A program made the position numbers and the translations under genes. From contig NZ_CAFK01000299.1 of NCBI RefSeq assembly GCF_000239815.1, positions 62,001 through 126,000 on the forward strand: a stretch of DNA of 64,000 nucleotides, written 5' to 3'. Below the pieces are notes generated by a model. It was given only the letters and a program-made list of their open reading frames with translations. It searched no databases and was not told the origin of the DNA. Below, in pieces: positions 17,993 through 26,796 of this stretch. Source of the stretch: Bradyrhizobium sp. STM 3843 (GTDB lineage Bacteria; Pseudomonadota; Alphaproteobacteria; Rhizobiales; Xanthobacteraceae). The stretch's first letter is position 1. The number at the start of each line of letters is the position of its first letter.

Positions 17993-18472
17993 AATCGGTA
18001 AGGACTAGGGTCGGCGGCGATGCAGGCCGGAAAGGAACATCGATATCGCGGCTGAGCCGCGCTCGCGACAATAAGGAGTCATTGGAGCCTGTGCTGCCTT
18101 TGATTTGTCGCTGCTTATCAGCTCGCGCAGCCTTGATGAGCAGCTTGACCTCGCGGACCGTGATGACATCGCCTAATCAGTGCACCACCTGCCTCGCAGT
18201 TCAAGCTTTTCATGCCGGTGAATCACACCACTTAGCAGCTCTTTATGTTCTTTCGTTCGCTAAAGCCGCGACGTCGGATCAATTGCCGCAGTTGCTAACG
18301 AGGAACTGTCACTACTGAACATAACGGACGCGGCTCCGCTAGATAAAGCTCTGCCGGAGTTCCCCTCAGAACGATCGGCTTGCATTGCCGGCTCTCTGTC
18401 TTAGTCGGCAGATGCTCCTATATTTTTCTCTGCTGTCGAGATTCTCGGCTCAACCACTCTGAAAGGTCGACC
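17993..18472. other. Intergenic region of about 480 bases
   Basis: A small GC hairpin at 18047-18061 (CGCGGC, TGA loop, GCCGCG) may end transcription of the binding-protein gene, although no T run follows. The rest is less GC-rich than its surroundings and shows no domain in any frame. The last part must hold the promoter of the gene at 18473. Confidence 0.45.
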
Positions 18473-19363
18473 ATGATGAAAAGCTCGGCCGTTATCATGC
18501 TGACGACATTGATTTCCAATGTTACGCATCTTCCTGTCCCGGACGGACTGAGCTTCCTTTCGGCTGGTCTGTCTTACAACCCAACGTCGTCGGAGACCAC
18601 ACCAGATGGCGTCGCCCCGCGGGGGACAGGCGGCGGACAGATTGATCGTTCCTGCCCGACCGAGATTACGTTCACGCGGGCGCTAAGATATAAGGACGAC
18701 GCTTCGACTGTCCTTGACGTCGCGACCGCGCCGGCCCCGCCGGACGCCAGACGGCCGGTGGTTGTGTTCTTTCGCGCCGCAGCGGAGGAACAATTGTCGC
18801 TGTCAACCGACGTTATCCGCTCGGCTATGTGCTTCGCCGCTGCGCACGGTCTAGTTGCCGTTCAAGTTTATTACCGCGAGAACGAAAAGGAATGGTCCGA
18901 GGGCACAAAGGATATCGCTGCCGCCATATCTTGGTTGACCGAGAATGCCGATTTATTCGCGGCCAATGTCTCGGAGATCGTCCCGGTCGGTTGCGGGCCC
19001 AGCGCGTCCCGTTTATTGAGCATCGTGATCGATAAGGAATTTCAACTAAAGGGCGCGGACATTGCGGGTCTAATATTGGTGTCGCCGGCCTTCCGCGAGT
19101 CCGACCGTTCGATCGAGCGCGGGCTATCCAATATCAAAATCCCGATCGTGCTCGCCTGGTCATCGAGCGATGCGCCGGATCTCAGATCCACAAGCGAAAG
19201 GTTCAGAGCACTTCTCTGCGAAGCGGGGCATTGCCCGCGCGCTGCCGTAATCGGACAGCCGGGAAATCCGGCGTCAGTCTTTGATTTGGACGGAACGAGT
19301 GTCGATCTCCATGGACGACTGCGTCAGCTCATCGGCCAGCTCGACGCGCGTGGCCTACCATGA
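18473..19363 (+). CDS. Alpha/beta-hydrolase-like protein lacking the nucleophile serine
   Basis: A 296-residue protein starting MMKSSAVIML with AAAGG eight bases upstream; the first 20 residues are hydrophobic and could be a weak signal peptide. From about residue 60 it follows the BD-FAE/lipase-like alpha/beta-hydrolase pattern: RRPVVVFFRAAAEEQ (oxyanion strand), VAVQVYYREN, then SEIVPVGCGPSASRLLSIV at the nucleophile elbow. There the usual G-x-S-x-G reads G-C-G-P-S, so the serine position is glycine. The later strand IPIVLAWSSSDAPDLRST resembles the acid loop. It may be a non-catalytic relative or use a shifted serine. Base composition is lower in GC than its neighbours. Confidence 0.65.
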   Translation: MMKSSAVIMLTTLISNVTHLPVPDGLSFLSAGLSYNPTSSETTPDGVAPRGTGGGQIDRSCPTEITFTRALRYKDDASTVLDVATAPAPPDARRPVVVFFRAAAEEQLSLSTDVIRSAMCFAAAHGLVAVQVYYRENEKEWSEGTKDIAAAISWLTENADLFAANVSEIVPVGCGPSASRLLSIVIDKEFQLKGADIAGLILVSPAFRESDRSIERGLSNIKIPIVLAWSSSDAPDLRSTSERFRALLCEAGHCPRAAVIGQPGNPASVFDLDGTSVDLHGRLRQLIGQLDARGLP

Positions 19364-19487
19364 GCGATGCCCTTTCACGATGAGCTGTCCGGTTGTTGGA
19401 ACAGCAAGCCGTGTCGCGCGCGTTGGCGAGGGCTCGGGCGATCGAACTCTGATATGCCTGCTGGGCGTATCTGACGAAAGCCGAAGC

Positions 19488-19508
19488 CGGGTCGGGAAGC
19501 CCGACCCG
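19488..19508. terminator. Hairpin terminator after the PotD-like gene
   Basis: A perfect 9-bp stem with a three-base loop (arms CGGGTCGGG and CCCGACCCG) lies ten bases beyond the stop of the minus-strand binding-protein gene that ends at 19518. Confidence 0.65.
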
Positions 19509-19517
19509 ACGCCAGCG

Positions 19518-20618
19518 TCACTGCTGGATCCAGGCGTTCCAGGCTTCGAGCATTCTGGCCTGGTTCGCAGCGATCCAGGCAGAGTCATGCTTGACGATGC
19601 CCTTGAAGGCTTCCGGCGAGTTCGGGATATTCGCGCGCGCCGCCTCACTCATCTTAGCGATGGCTTCCAGGCTGGGCGGCGTGACGTTGAGCCGCTCGGC
19701 TAGCTTCGCCTGCACCTCCGGTTGATCCAGATAGAATTTCAACAGAGCTTCGGCTCCGGCCGAGTTAGGACCGTCGCGCAGGATCTGCATGGTGTCGGCC
19801 AGCAAGAAAGCGCCGTCATAGGAGGTGCCGACGGGCTGCCCTTCCGCTCGAAGCGCGGACGCACGCGTGCCCCAGATCATGCCCATCACGTACTCGGCGT
19901 TGCGGAAGCCCTGCTGGCTCTGGTCGCCGGTGCGCCACCAGAGCTGGATCTGCGGCTTGATGGCGTCGAGCTTCTTGAGTGCGCGGTCGATGTCGAGAGG
20001 AAACAACTTGTCCGCCGGCACGCCATCGGCCAGCAGCGCCGCGGCGAAGACGCGCCACGGGTCATTGAAGCTCGGGAGTGCGCGGGGCCCGGGAAAACGA
20101 GCAGTATCCCAGAAATCGGCCCAGGTCTTCGGCCCGCCATTCGTGAAGCGCTGAGTGTTGAAGCCCAGCAGGGTGGCATTGAACGAGATGCGCACGCCAG
20201 CGGGATTACAGCTTTTCTCGACCAGATCCTTGCGGGCTTCGAACTGCCTGCAGAAAGCGGTGAGGTCGCGTGTGAAGGCACGATTTTGCGCGGACTCCGC
20301 GATGATGTCGACGTTGTTGATGACGTCCCAAGTCACCCGCCCGGCGCTTGCCATGGCCTGAGCGCGCGTGCGTTGCTCGGCGTCCGTCGCAGTCACCGTG
20401 CCGACCTTGATCCCGGTTGCCTCGGTGAAGGGCGCGAACCAGATCTCCTTCAAGGCGCGATCGTAGGCGCCGCCGGTTGTGGCAACCACCACCTCACCCG
20501 ATTGCGCGGCGGCAGCCGACACGAGCACAAGCGCGAGCCCCATCTGTCGGGCGATGCTTGCGACGATGCCCAGGCCGATGAAATGTCGCGCGCAACGGCG
20601 CTTCTGGATCCCAGTCAT
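19518..20618 (-). CDS. PotD/spermidine-type ABC transporter substrate-binding protein
   Basis: A 366-residue binding protein with an Arg-rich leader and hydrophobic core (IGLGIVASIARQMGLALVLVSAAAAQ). The mature start GEVVVATTGGAYDRALKEIWFAPFTEATGIKV is typical of the polyamine/iron-like extracellular family 1 proteins. PKTWADFWDTARFPGPRALP is the conserved hinge region. I chose ATG 20618 (MTGIQKRR) instead of the longer frame, which overlaps the upstream gene. It follows the ThDP enzyme gene by 128 bases and very likely delivers substrate to the PotABC-type ATPase and permeases at 24781-27671, which lack a binding protein of their own. Confidence 0.87.
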   Translation of the reverse strand: MTGIQKRRCARHFIGLGIVASIARQMGLALVLVSAAAAQSGEVVVATTGGAYDRALKEIWFAPFTEATGIKVGTVTATDAEQRTRAQAMASAGRVTWDVINNVDIIAESAQNRAFTRDLTAFCRQFEARKDLVEKSCNPAGVRISFNATLLGFNTQRFTNGGPKTWADFWDTARFPGPRALPSFNDPWRVFAAALLADGVPADKLFPLDIDRALKKLDAIKPQIQLWWRTGDQSQQGFRNAEYVMGMIWGTRASALRAEGQPVGTSYDGAFLLADTMQILRDGPNSAGAEALLKFYLDQPEVQAKLAERLNVTPPSLEAIAKMSEAARANIPNSPEAFKGIVKHDSAWIAANQARMLEAWNAWIQQ

Positions 20619-20746
20619 CCTGAAGTTTCCCTCTTCTGCGTTGGTTGAAGGACGATCGGTAACCGGCCCGCGATGCCGCCGCCGATAGCGAAGAGCCCGG
20701 CCGGAGCTGTCGCCCGAAATGACCGCAACGGGCCGCAAGACAGCCA

Positions 20747-22477
20747 TCAGACGAGCTCCGCCTCGGCTGGCGCTGGCTTGTCGAGCGTGCCGTCGTAAAG
20801 GGAGATCGCCGGATGGGCACCGGGATCAGTCACCACCTCGATCAGGGTCGGACGATCGCCCCGCAGCGCCTCGCGCAGGCTCGGCAGGATCTCGGCAGGC
20901 GTCTCCACACGGATTCCGCCGCAGCCGCAGGCGCGGGCAATCGCAGCATGGTCGACGACGGCGAAATGGCAGGCAGTGGTGAAGGCGCCGAACTTCACGG
21001 TTTCGGCGTCCCTCTGGTGGCCCAGGACACCGTTGTTCAGAACGATGACGGTGATCGGGATGCCCATGCGGACCATGGTCTCAAGCTCAGCCCAGGCGTG
21101 GGCGAAACCGCCATCGCCGACGAGCGCAACGACCGGGGCCGTAGGTTGCGCCACCTTGGCGCCGATTGCGAGCGGCAGTCCCCAGCCAAGCCCCGCCAAG
21201 CCTCGCGGCGTCAAGAAACGCATGCCTGGGGCGAGCCCGCGCAACTGGCCGACGATCCACATCGAGGAATAACTTGCGTCAGCAACGACGATGGTGTCGG
21301 GCGTCAGCAGGGTTTGCAATTCCGCCATGACGCGCTCGGGCCGGATCGGGCTCGTATTGTGCTGAACCAGCGGAGTGCGCGCGGCGTCAAAGCGCCGCCA
21401 GGCATCGGCGATTCGTGCTTCAAGGCCGCTTCGCGCCATGATGCGCTTGGTCAAATCTTGTTTCCCCAGCGCATCAACCAGCGCATTCAGCGTCTCAACG
21501 GCTTCCCCCACGAGACGCATGGCCTCGTAGTTGCGCCCGATCTCCTGCGGATCGAGGTCGATCTGGACTACACGCGCGCTCGGGGGAATGAGCCGCCAGC
21601 TATCCGTGCCGTTCTGGTTGTTGCGTGTGCCGACCTGCAGGATCAGGTCTGATTGGGCGAGCAGAGTGCGACTATGGCGGCCGAGCGAAGTTGGGCCGAC
21701 CAGCGCGCCGAGAACACCGCAGGACAGCGGATGATGCTCGTCGACGGCTCCCTTGCCCATGTTGGTGGTGAAGACAGGCAGTGCGGCGACATCCTGGAGA
21801 CGGGCCAGCGCTGCCGGAGCATCCCGCGACAGCGCGCCTCCGCCTGCCATGACCACGGGATTGGAAGCTCCGGCGATCATCCCGGCGACAACCTCGATAT
21901 CAGCCTGTGCGGGACGGGTCCGATCGAGTGGGAAGACGCCATAGCTAGCTTTGCGCGCGACCGCCGGCGCGGTCGCCAGCTCGCGCAGTAGGTCGGCGGG
22001 CAGCAGCAGCACTGCGGGGCCGGGCCGGCCGCTCGCGGCGGCGACGAAGGCTGCATCCACGTAGTCGTCAACGCGGTCTGCGCCGGGTAGCCTGCGAGTC
22101 CATTTCGCGCAGGAGGCGAACAGGGCAATGTGATCGAGTTCCTGGAAAGCGTTCTTGTCGACCTGGTGGCGTTCGACCTCCTGAACAAGCGCGACGATCG
22201 GGATACTCGCCTTCAGCGCCTCGGCGAGAGGCGGCACGAGCAGCGTCGCGGCCGTCCCGTTCTGGGCCGCCACAACCGAGACGCGGCCGGAGACACGAGC
22301 ATAACCGTCGGCCATGGCACCGCCCATGTTCTCCTGGCGATAAGCGATCTGGCGGATGCCGATGGCCTCGGCGGCAAGGATGACGGCAGACGGCAGGCTC
22401 TGGCCGAAGATCACCTCCACCCCGTGGCGTTGCAAAGCGCGGGCGATCGCCTGCGCGACGGTTTGGCTGGGCTTCAT
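20747..22477 (-). CDS. ThDP-dependent enzyme of the acetolactate synthase family
   Basis: A 576-residue enzyme with the three ThDP-family domains. The N-terminal pyrimidine domain has the glutamate of IAYRQENMGGAMADGYARVSG (about residue 49). A central domain follows (NPVVMAGGGALSRDAPAALARL). The C-terminal PP domain has VVALVGDGGFAHAWAELETMVR and NNGVLG as the Mg motif. It is likely a 2-keto acid decarboxylase, carboligase or lyase; the FAD-binding determinants of true acetolactate synthases are not evident. Its start overlaps the aminotransferase stop by four bases (ATGA), so the pair is translationally coupled and probably consecutive in one pathway: an amine is transaminated, then the keto product is cleaved or condensed. 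Substrate unknown. Confidence 0.87.
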   Translation of the reverse strand: MKPSQTVAQAIARALQRHGVEVIFGQSLPSAVILAAEAIGIRQIAYRQENMGGAMADGYARVSGRVSVVAAQNGTAATLLVPPLAEALKASIPIVALVQEVERHQVDKNAFQELDHIALFASCAKWTRRLPGADRVDDYVDAAFVAAASGRPGPAVLLLPADLLRELATAPAVARKASYGVFPLDRTRPAQADIEVVAGMIAGASNPVVMAGGGALSRDAPAALARLQDVAALPVFTTNMGKGAVDEHHPLSCGVLGALVGPTSLGRHSRTLLAQSDLILQVGTRNNQNGTDSWRLIPPSARVVQIDLDPQEIGRNYEAMRLVGEAVETLNALVDALGKQDLTKRIMARSGLEARIADAWRRFDAARTPLVQHNTSPIRPERVMAELQTLLTPDTIVVADASYSSMWIVGQLRGLAPGMRFLTPRGLAGLGWGLPLAIGAKVAQPTAPVVALVGDGGFAHAWAELETMVRMGIPITVIVLNNGVLGHQRDAETVKFGAFTTACHFAVVDHAAIARACGCGGIRVETPAEILPSLREALRGDRPTLIEVVTDPGAHPAISLYDGTLDKPAPAEAELV

Positions 22478-23823
22478 GCTGCGAGGCTTTCGATCAGGTC
22501 GGTTCGGGTGGCGAGGAAATCGTTGAACGCGGACGCGACCAGGTCGATGTCGCCGGTCGTCATAGGAGTCGAGAGACATGCCGCTGCCCCAACAGGAAGG
22601 ACGATGCCGGCCTCGGCAAATGAACGGGTGAGCTCCTTCATGACGTGGGCCTCGGCGGCGCTCGGGGTCGCTTCGCGGAAGTCACGCGGGAGGGTCGCCT
22701 TGGGATGAATCCGAAAGAGCGATGCCACTCCGGAAACGGAGAATGGAGCCCGATGCCGAGCGATCACGCTTCCGAGTTGAGTCCGCAGCCGATCGCCGAG
22801 CGTTTCCAGATGGTCGAACGCCGCTTGATCGAGTGCCGTCATCGAGGCGAGGCCGGCGACCATGGAGAGCGGGTTGGCCGAGAAGGTGCCACCCTGCGGA
22901 AGCAGAGGCCTGCCGCCGGAAGCGTCGAACACCTTCATCACCTCGCGATGGCCGGCGATCGCGCCGATCGGCAGCCCACCGCCGATGATCTTGCCGAAGG
23001 TGAAGAGGTCGGGTTTCAGGCCGTAACGGGCCGACGCGCCCTCGAACCCCTGTCGAAAGCTCAGCACCTCGTCGGCGATGAGCACGATTCCGTGGCGCGC
23101 CGCCGCTCGTTGGATCGCGGCGACGAACTCCGGCGTCGGCGCGATCAGGCCGGCGCGGCTCGGCATCGGATCGACTACGATCGCCGCCAGCCGGTCGGCG
23201 TGCTCGGCGATCCGCTGTTCGACCCGCGCAGCGTCGTTAAAGCGCAGCGGCACGACCTCATCCAGCACGGAAGCCGGCATGCCCCGATAGTAGGGCACGC
23301 TAGCCGGATCGCTCTCCGGTCCCCAGTCGTCCGGAGTGCTCGCCTGGCTGACCTCCACCCAGTCATAAGCACCGTGATAGGCGCCTTCGATCTTGGCGAT
23401 CGACGCGCGGCCGGTGAAGGCGCGCGCGGCCTTGATCGCGAACATGACCGCTTCGGAGCCGGTGTTCACGAAGCGGATCGTCTCGACGCCCGGAACGCGC
23501 CCGCAGATCAGCTCGGCGAGGTCGATTTCAGCAAGGGTCGGGTTGGCGAAGCAGGTTCCGGAACGGAGCTGGCTCGTCACGGCACTAATGACGGGCGCGA
23601 AGCCGTGGCCGTGGATCAGGGTGGTGAAGTTGCCATTGAGATCCAGGAAGCGGCGACCATCGAGGTCGAAGAGATAGGCGCCTGCACCGCGCGCAGCGTA
23701 GCGGGGAATTGGATCGCGCTCGATCGTGACCCGAGTTGTGCCGTCGACAAAGACTCGCCGGGAACGCTCGAACGCTTCGCGGGACGCCCGCCCAATGGAG
23801 TTGTGACCTTCTGTCCCCGTCAT
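22474..23823 (-). CDS. Class III aminotransferase, glutamate-1-semialdehyde aminomutase-like
   Basis: A 449-residue PLP enzyme. The start MTGTEGHNSIGRASREAFERSRR is chosen at 23823. Motifs are RFVNTGSEAVMFAIKAAR (phosphate-binding loop, residues 118-134), AYHGAYD, IVLIADEVLSFR (Asp251 pairs with the PLP pyridine nitrogen) and LFTFGKIIGGGLPIGA with Lys278 as the Schiff-base lysine. The sequence is closest in layout to GSAM/HemL homologs found outside haem synthesis, which act on amino acids or amines. Its start is 64 bases downstream of a TTGATGCAACAA site, a likely GntR operator, and its end overlaps the ThDP gene. It probably acts on the compound imported by the neighbouring PotABCD-type transporter. 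Confidence 0.87.
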   Translation of the reverse strand: MTGTEGHNSIGRASREAFERSRRVFVDGTTRVTIERDPIPRYAARGAGAYLFDLDGRRFLDLNGNFTTLIHGHGFAPVISAVTSQLRSGTCFANPTLAEIDLAELICGRVPGVETIRFVNTGSEAVMFAIKAARAFTGRASIAKIEGAYHGAYDWVEVSQASTPDDWGPESDPASVPYYRGMPASVLDEVVPLRFNDAARVEQRIAEHADRLAAIVVDPMPSRAGLIAPTPEFVAAIQRAAARHGIVLIADEVLSFRQGFEGASARYGLKPDLFTFGKIIGGGLPIGAIAGHREVMKVFDASGGRPLLPQGGTFSANPLSMVAGLASMTALDQAAFDHLETLGDRLRTQLGSVIARHRAPFSVSGVASLFRIHPKATLPRDFREATPSAAEAHVMKELTRSFAEAGIVLPVGAAACLSTPMTTGDIDLVASAFNDFLATRTDLIESLAA

Positions 23824-23886
23824 CCGCACCCATCTCAGTTCGCAAAAATCGCCAAACCTCCGCAACCATAAAGCCTATTATGGTGT

Positions 23887-23898
23887 TTGATGCAACAA
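23887..23898. promoter_or_regulatory. GntR-type operator upstream of the aminotransferase operon
   Basis: TTGATGCAACAA differs by one base from the palindrome TTGATGCATCAA. Two further near-copies occur at 24644-24655 and 24702-24713 on the other side of the GntR gene. This copy is 64 bases upstream of the aminotransferase start. Confidence 0.65.
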
Positions 23899-23939
23899 AA
23901 TTTTGAGGAAAGCCCAGACTTGGCCCTTGCAACGGCTAC

Positions 23940-24626
23940 CTAGCGTCGGGCTTCGATCATGGCTTTGAGCCGGGAATAGCCGTCGCGGATGTCCTGCTCC
24001 ATCGCGGAGCGAACCTTCCCACCATCCCTTGCTCGCAATCCTTTTATGGCCGCCATGTGGTTGGAGACGCCCCGCCGGTTCTGTGCGAAATCCGGGTAGA
24101 GTTCGTTCAGCGAGGGGCCGACGCGCAGCCACAGCGATTCGATCATCGCGACGAGCCGGGGCCATCCCGAAAGCCGATAGATCAGGAAGTGGAATTCGCG
24201 ATTGGCTCGGAGAACCTCGCGGTAATCTGCGGCGTCGAGGCCGGCATTGATCGCGGACTGCAGTCGCTGGAGAGTGGCAATGTCGGCAGCCGAAACGGCG
24301 AGGACCGAGCGCTCCGCAGCGAGTCCTTCAAGCGCCAGCCGGGTCGCGGTAATCTCGTCGAGAGCATCGAGCGTCAACGAGGGCACCACGACCGTCTTAG
24401 GACCCTCGTTGACGAGAGCTCCTTCCGACAGGAGCCGGTTGATCGCGTCGCGAGCCGGCGTGGTGCTGACACCCAGCGCGGCGGCGACCGACCTCACCGT
24501 GAGCTTCTCGTTCGGCGGAAAGGAGCCCGCGACGATGATCTCCTTGAGCCGCTCATAGGTGATTTCACCGAGGTTCGACTGCCGGGCGATCGGCGTGACA
24601 ACATTGGCGAGCAGGTGCTCCGACAT
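23940..24626 (-). CDS. GntR family transcriptional regulator, FadR/FCD type
   Basis: A 228-residue regulator: the N-terminal GntR winged helix (residues 15-75; TYERLKEIIVAGSFPPNEKLTVRSVAAALGVSTTPARDAINRL) is followed by an all-helical FCD ligand domain with the metal-ligand-like pattern E-x3-N-x2-FH (REVLRANREFHFLIYRLS) and a later H in GVSNHMAAIKGL. ATG 24626 is used because MSEHLLANVV starts a normal N-arm. The gene sits between the aminotransferase operon and the ABC operon. Three near-palindromes (TTGRTGCATCAN) at its own, the ABC and the aminotransferase promoters suggest it represses all three. The inducer is probably the transported substrate. Confidence 0.88.
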   Translation of the reverse strand: MSEHLLANVVTPIARQSNLGEITYERLKEIIVAGSFPPNEKLTVRSVAAALGVSTTPARDAINRLLSEGALVNEGPKTVVVPSLTLDALDEITATRLALEGLAAERSVLAVSAADIATLQRLQSAINAGLDAADYREVLRANREFHFLIYRLSGWPRLVAMIESLWLRVGPSLNELYPDFAQNRRGVSNHMAAIKGLRARDGGKVRSAMEQDIRDGYSRLKAMIEARR

Positions 24627-24643
24627 GGGGTTTTCCTTGTTGC

Positions 24644-24713
24644 GTGATGCACCAATTAGCGTTGAGTCGGCCGGAGCACCAGCCGTCGAGGGAGTTGACA
24701 AATGATGCACCAA
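24644..24713. promoter_or_regulatory. Divergent promoter with two GntR-type operators and a -35 box
   Basis: Between gntR and the ABC operon, GTGATGCACCAA (24644-24655) and ATGATGCACCAA (24702-24713) are read on the minus strand as TTGGTGCATCAC and TTGGTGCATCAT, one or two bases from the palindrome TTGATGCATCAA. The second lies directly downstream of TTGACA at 24695-24700, where a -35 box is expected for the ABC operon, so bound protein would block polymerase. Confidence 0.68.
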
Positions 24714-24780
24714 ACATCAAATTCGACCCTGACGGCTGGTGCGACCCGCGAGAGCGGGATGAGGCGTTCGAAGGAGAAAC

Positions 24781-25929
24781 ATGAGCGAGACATCGATCAT
24801 CGGTCGCGCAGACTGGGACCCGCCTCCGTCCGCTGCGGCCCTGAAAGGCGAGGCGATCACCATCAGCGGCCTGTCCAAACGGTTCGGCTCGGTCGTCGGT
24901 GTCGATCACGTTGACCTTCGGGTCGAAGCGGGTGAGTTCCTTTCCTTGCTTGGCCCCTCGGGCTCCGGCAAGACGACCCTGCTGATGATGCTCGCGGGCT
25001 TCGAGACGCCAAGCTCGGGCACCGTCTCGCTGGGTGCGCGCGATCTCACCCGTGTCCCACCCGACAAGCGCGGAATCGGCATGGTATTCCAACGCTACGC
25101 CCTCTTCCCGCATATGAGTGTCGCGCAGAACGTGGCGTTTCCTCTGAAGATGCGCGGCATGAGCAGGGCCGAATCCGAGCCGCTGGTCGAGCAGTCGCTC
25201 GCCCGCGTACGGCTGGAGGGTTATGGCGGCCGCATGCCCAGCCAGCTCTCGGGCGGCCAGCAGCAGCGCGTCGCGGTCGCCCGCGCTCTGGTCTTCCAGC
25301 CGCCGGTCCTATTGATGGACGAACCGCTCGGCGCTCTCGACAAGAAGCTCCGCGAAGAGCTGCAGATCGAGATCAAGACCCTCCACGCCAGCCTCGGTGT
25401 CACGATCGTCTACGTGACGCACGATCAGGAAGAGGCACTGACGATGTCGGACCGGATCGCAGTCATGGACAAGGGGCGCATCCAGCAGCTTGGCAGTCCC
25501 GTCGCGCTCTATCACGAGCCGGAAAGCAGCTTCGTGGCCGATTTCATCGGCAAGATGAACTTCCTCTCGGGCACCGTCGCCGGCCTGAACGATGGCCGGA
25601 TCGAGATCGATGTCTCCGGCCAGCGGGTCTCCGTCGCGCGTTCCCAGCTCGGCGGGCGTCGCGAGCTCGGCCGTGGGCAGGCTGTCCGCGTCGCCGCAAG
25701 GCCAGAGAGCATCGCCCTGGTGCAGGCGAGCGATGACGCGATCCCTGTCGAAGTCGAGACCTCGATATTTCTCGGCTCTCACCGCACTCTGGTCGCGCGG
25801 ACGACGGACGGAACGCAGCTTCAGGTCCAGCTTCCGTTCGCGAGGCTGGCTGCGGCGGACGAGCCGCGCGGCATGGCATTCCTCCGACTCGAGCCCGGCG
25901 CGCTTCGCGTGTTCGGGGCCGAGGGCTGA
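24781..25929 (+). CDS. PotA/spermidine-type ABC transporter ATP-binding protein
   Basis: A 382-residue ATPase with Walker A GPSGSGKTT (residues 58-66), Q-loop MVFQRYALFPHMSV, signature QLSGGQQQRVAVARAL, Walker B VLLMDEPLGALDKKLREEL, and H-loop VYVTHDQEEALTMSDR. The C-terminal TOBE domain (about residues 290-380; GQAVRVAARPESIALVQ) is typical of polyamine and iron importers. It starts 154 bases from gntR, with an operator and -35 box in between, and is followed by permease genes with a three-base gap and then a four-base overlap. It would power uptake of the ligand bound by the PotD-like protein at 19518-20618. Confidence 0.92.
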   Translation: MSETSIIGRADWDPPPSAAALKGEAITISGLSKRFGSVVGVDHVDLRVEAGEFLSLLGPSGSGKTTLLMMLAGFETPSSGTVSLGARDLTRVPPDKRGIGMVFQRYALFPHMSVAQNVAFPLKMRGMSRAESEPLVEQSLARVRLEGYGGRMPSQLSGGQQQRVAVARALVFQPPVLLMDEPLGALDKKLREELQIEIKTLHASLGVTIVYVTHDQEEALTMSDRIAVMDKGRIQQLGSPVALYHEPESSFVADFIGKMNFLSGTVAGLNDGRIEIDVSGQRVSVARSQLGGRRELGRGQAVRVAARPESIALVQASDDAIPVEVETSIFLGSHRTLVARTTDGTQLQVQLPFARLAAADEPRGMAFLRLEPGALRVFGAEG

Positions 25930-25932
25930 CCG

Positions 25933-26796
25933 ATGGCCGATGCCACTGCCGCGACGGACCGATCCCTTGTAGGCCAGCTCTCCCGGCCCGCTTCGCTTGC
26001 TCTCGCGCTGCCCCTGGTTCTGCTGCTCGGCTTCGCCTTCGTGGTGCCGGTCGCGAAGCTGCTGGCAGGCAGCGTCTTCGCTCCGAACCTAACGGCGGAA
26101 CATTGGTTGCGCATCGTTCAGGAACCGATCTTCCTGCGCATCCTGCTGCGCACTGTGCAGACCGCGGCCATCGTTACCGTTCTGGCATTCCTCCTCGGCT
26201 ATCCGGTGGCGCTGGTGATGTCGAGGCAGCAAGGCCGCGGCGCGATGCTGATCGCAGCCTGCGTCCTTATTCCACTGTGGACAAGCGTGCTGGTGCGTTC
26301 CTACGCGTGGATCGTGCTGCTCCAGCGAACGGGCATCATCAACAGCGCACTGCTGAACTGGGGATTGATCGATCAGCCGTTGCGGCTCATCTACACCGAA
26401 GGCGCGGTCATCGTTGCGATGACGCATGTGCTGCTGCCCTACATGATCCTGCCGATCTTCTCCTCGTTGCGCTCAATTCCGCCGGAGCTCGATCGGGCGG
26501 CGCGCAATCTCGGCGCCGGCCCGTGGACCAGCTTCAGGATGGTCACGTTGCCGCTCAGCCTGCCCGGCGTCTATGCAGGCGCGATCATGGTGTTCATCCT
26601 GTCGCTGGGCTTCTACGTCACGCCGGCGCTCGTCGGCGGGCCGCAGAACCTGACGATCGCGACGCTGATTGGCCAGCAGACGACCGAGCTGTTGAACTGG
26701 CCGTTCGCTGGGGCGCTGGCGGGCCTGCTCCTCGCGGTGACGCTCGGCCTCGTCGCCGTGTTCAGGCGCGTGCTGAGCTTTGGAAAGGCCGGATGA
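25933..26796 (+). CDS. PotB-type ABC transporter permease
   Basis: A 287-residue permease with about six transmembrane segments. The BPD-transporter EAA loop reads DRAARNLGAGPWTSFRMVTLPLSLPG (near residue 190), and FVVPVAKLLAGSVFAPN is typical of the first helix region of PotB-like permeases. It starts three bases after the ATPase stop and ends in an ATGA overlap with the second permease. Together they form the membrane heterodimer of the importer in the GntR regulon. Confidence 0.92.
   Translation: MADATAATDRSLVGQLSRPASLALALPLVLLLGFAFVVPVAKLLAGSVFAPNLTAEHWLRIVQEPIFLRILLRTVQTAAIVTVLAFLLGYPVALVMSRQQGRGAMLIAACVLIPLWTSVLVRSYAWIVLLQRTGIINSALLNWGLIDQPLRLIYTEGAVIVAMTHVLLPYMILPIFSSLRSIPPELDRAARNLGAGPWTSFRMVTLPLSLPGVYAGAIMVFILSLGFYVTPALVGGPQNLTIATLIGQQTTELLNWPFAGALAGLLLAVTLGLVAVFRRVLSFGKAG

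Noticed and set aside
26103..26792. Long plus-strand frame before the second permease
   Set aside because: It overlaps the first permease in another frame and has no membrane segments or motifs; the true start is at 26793.
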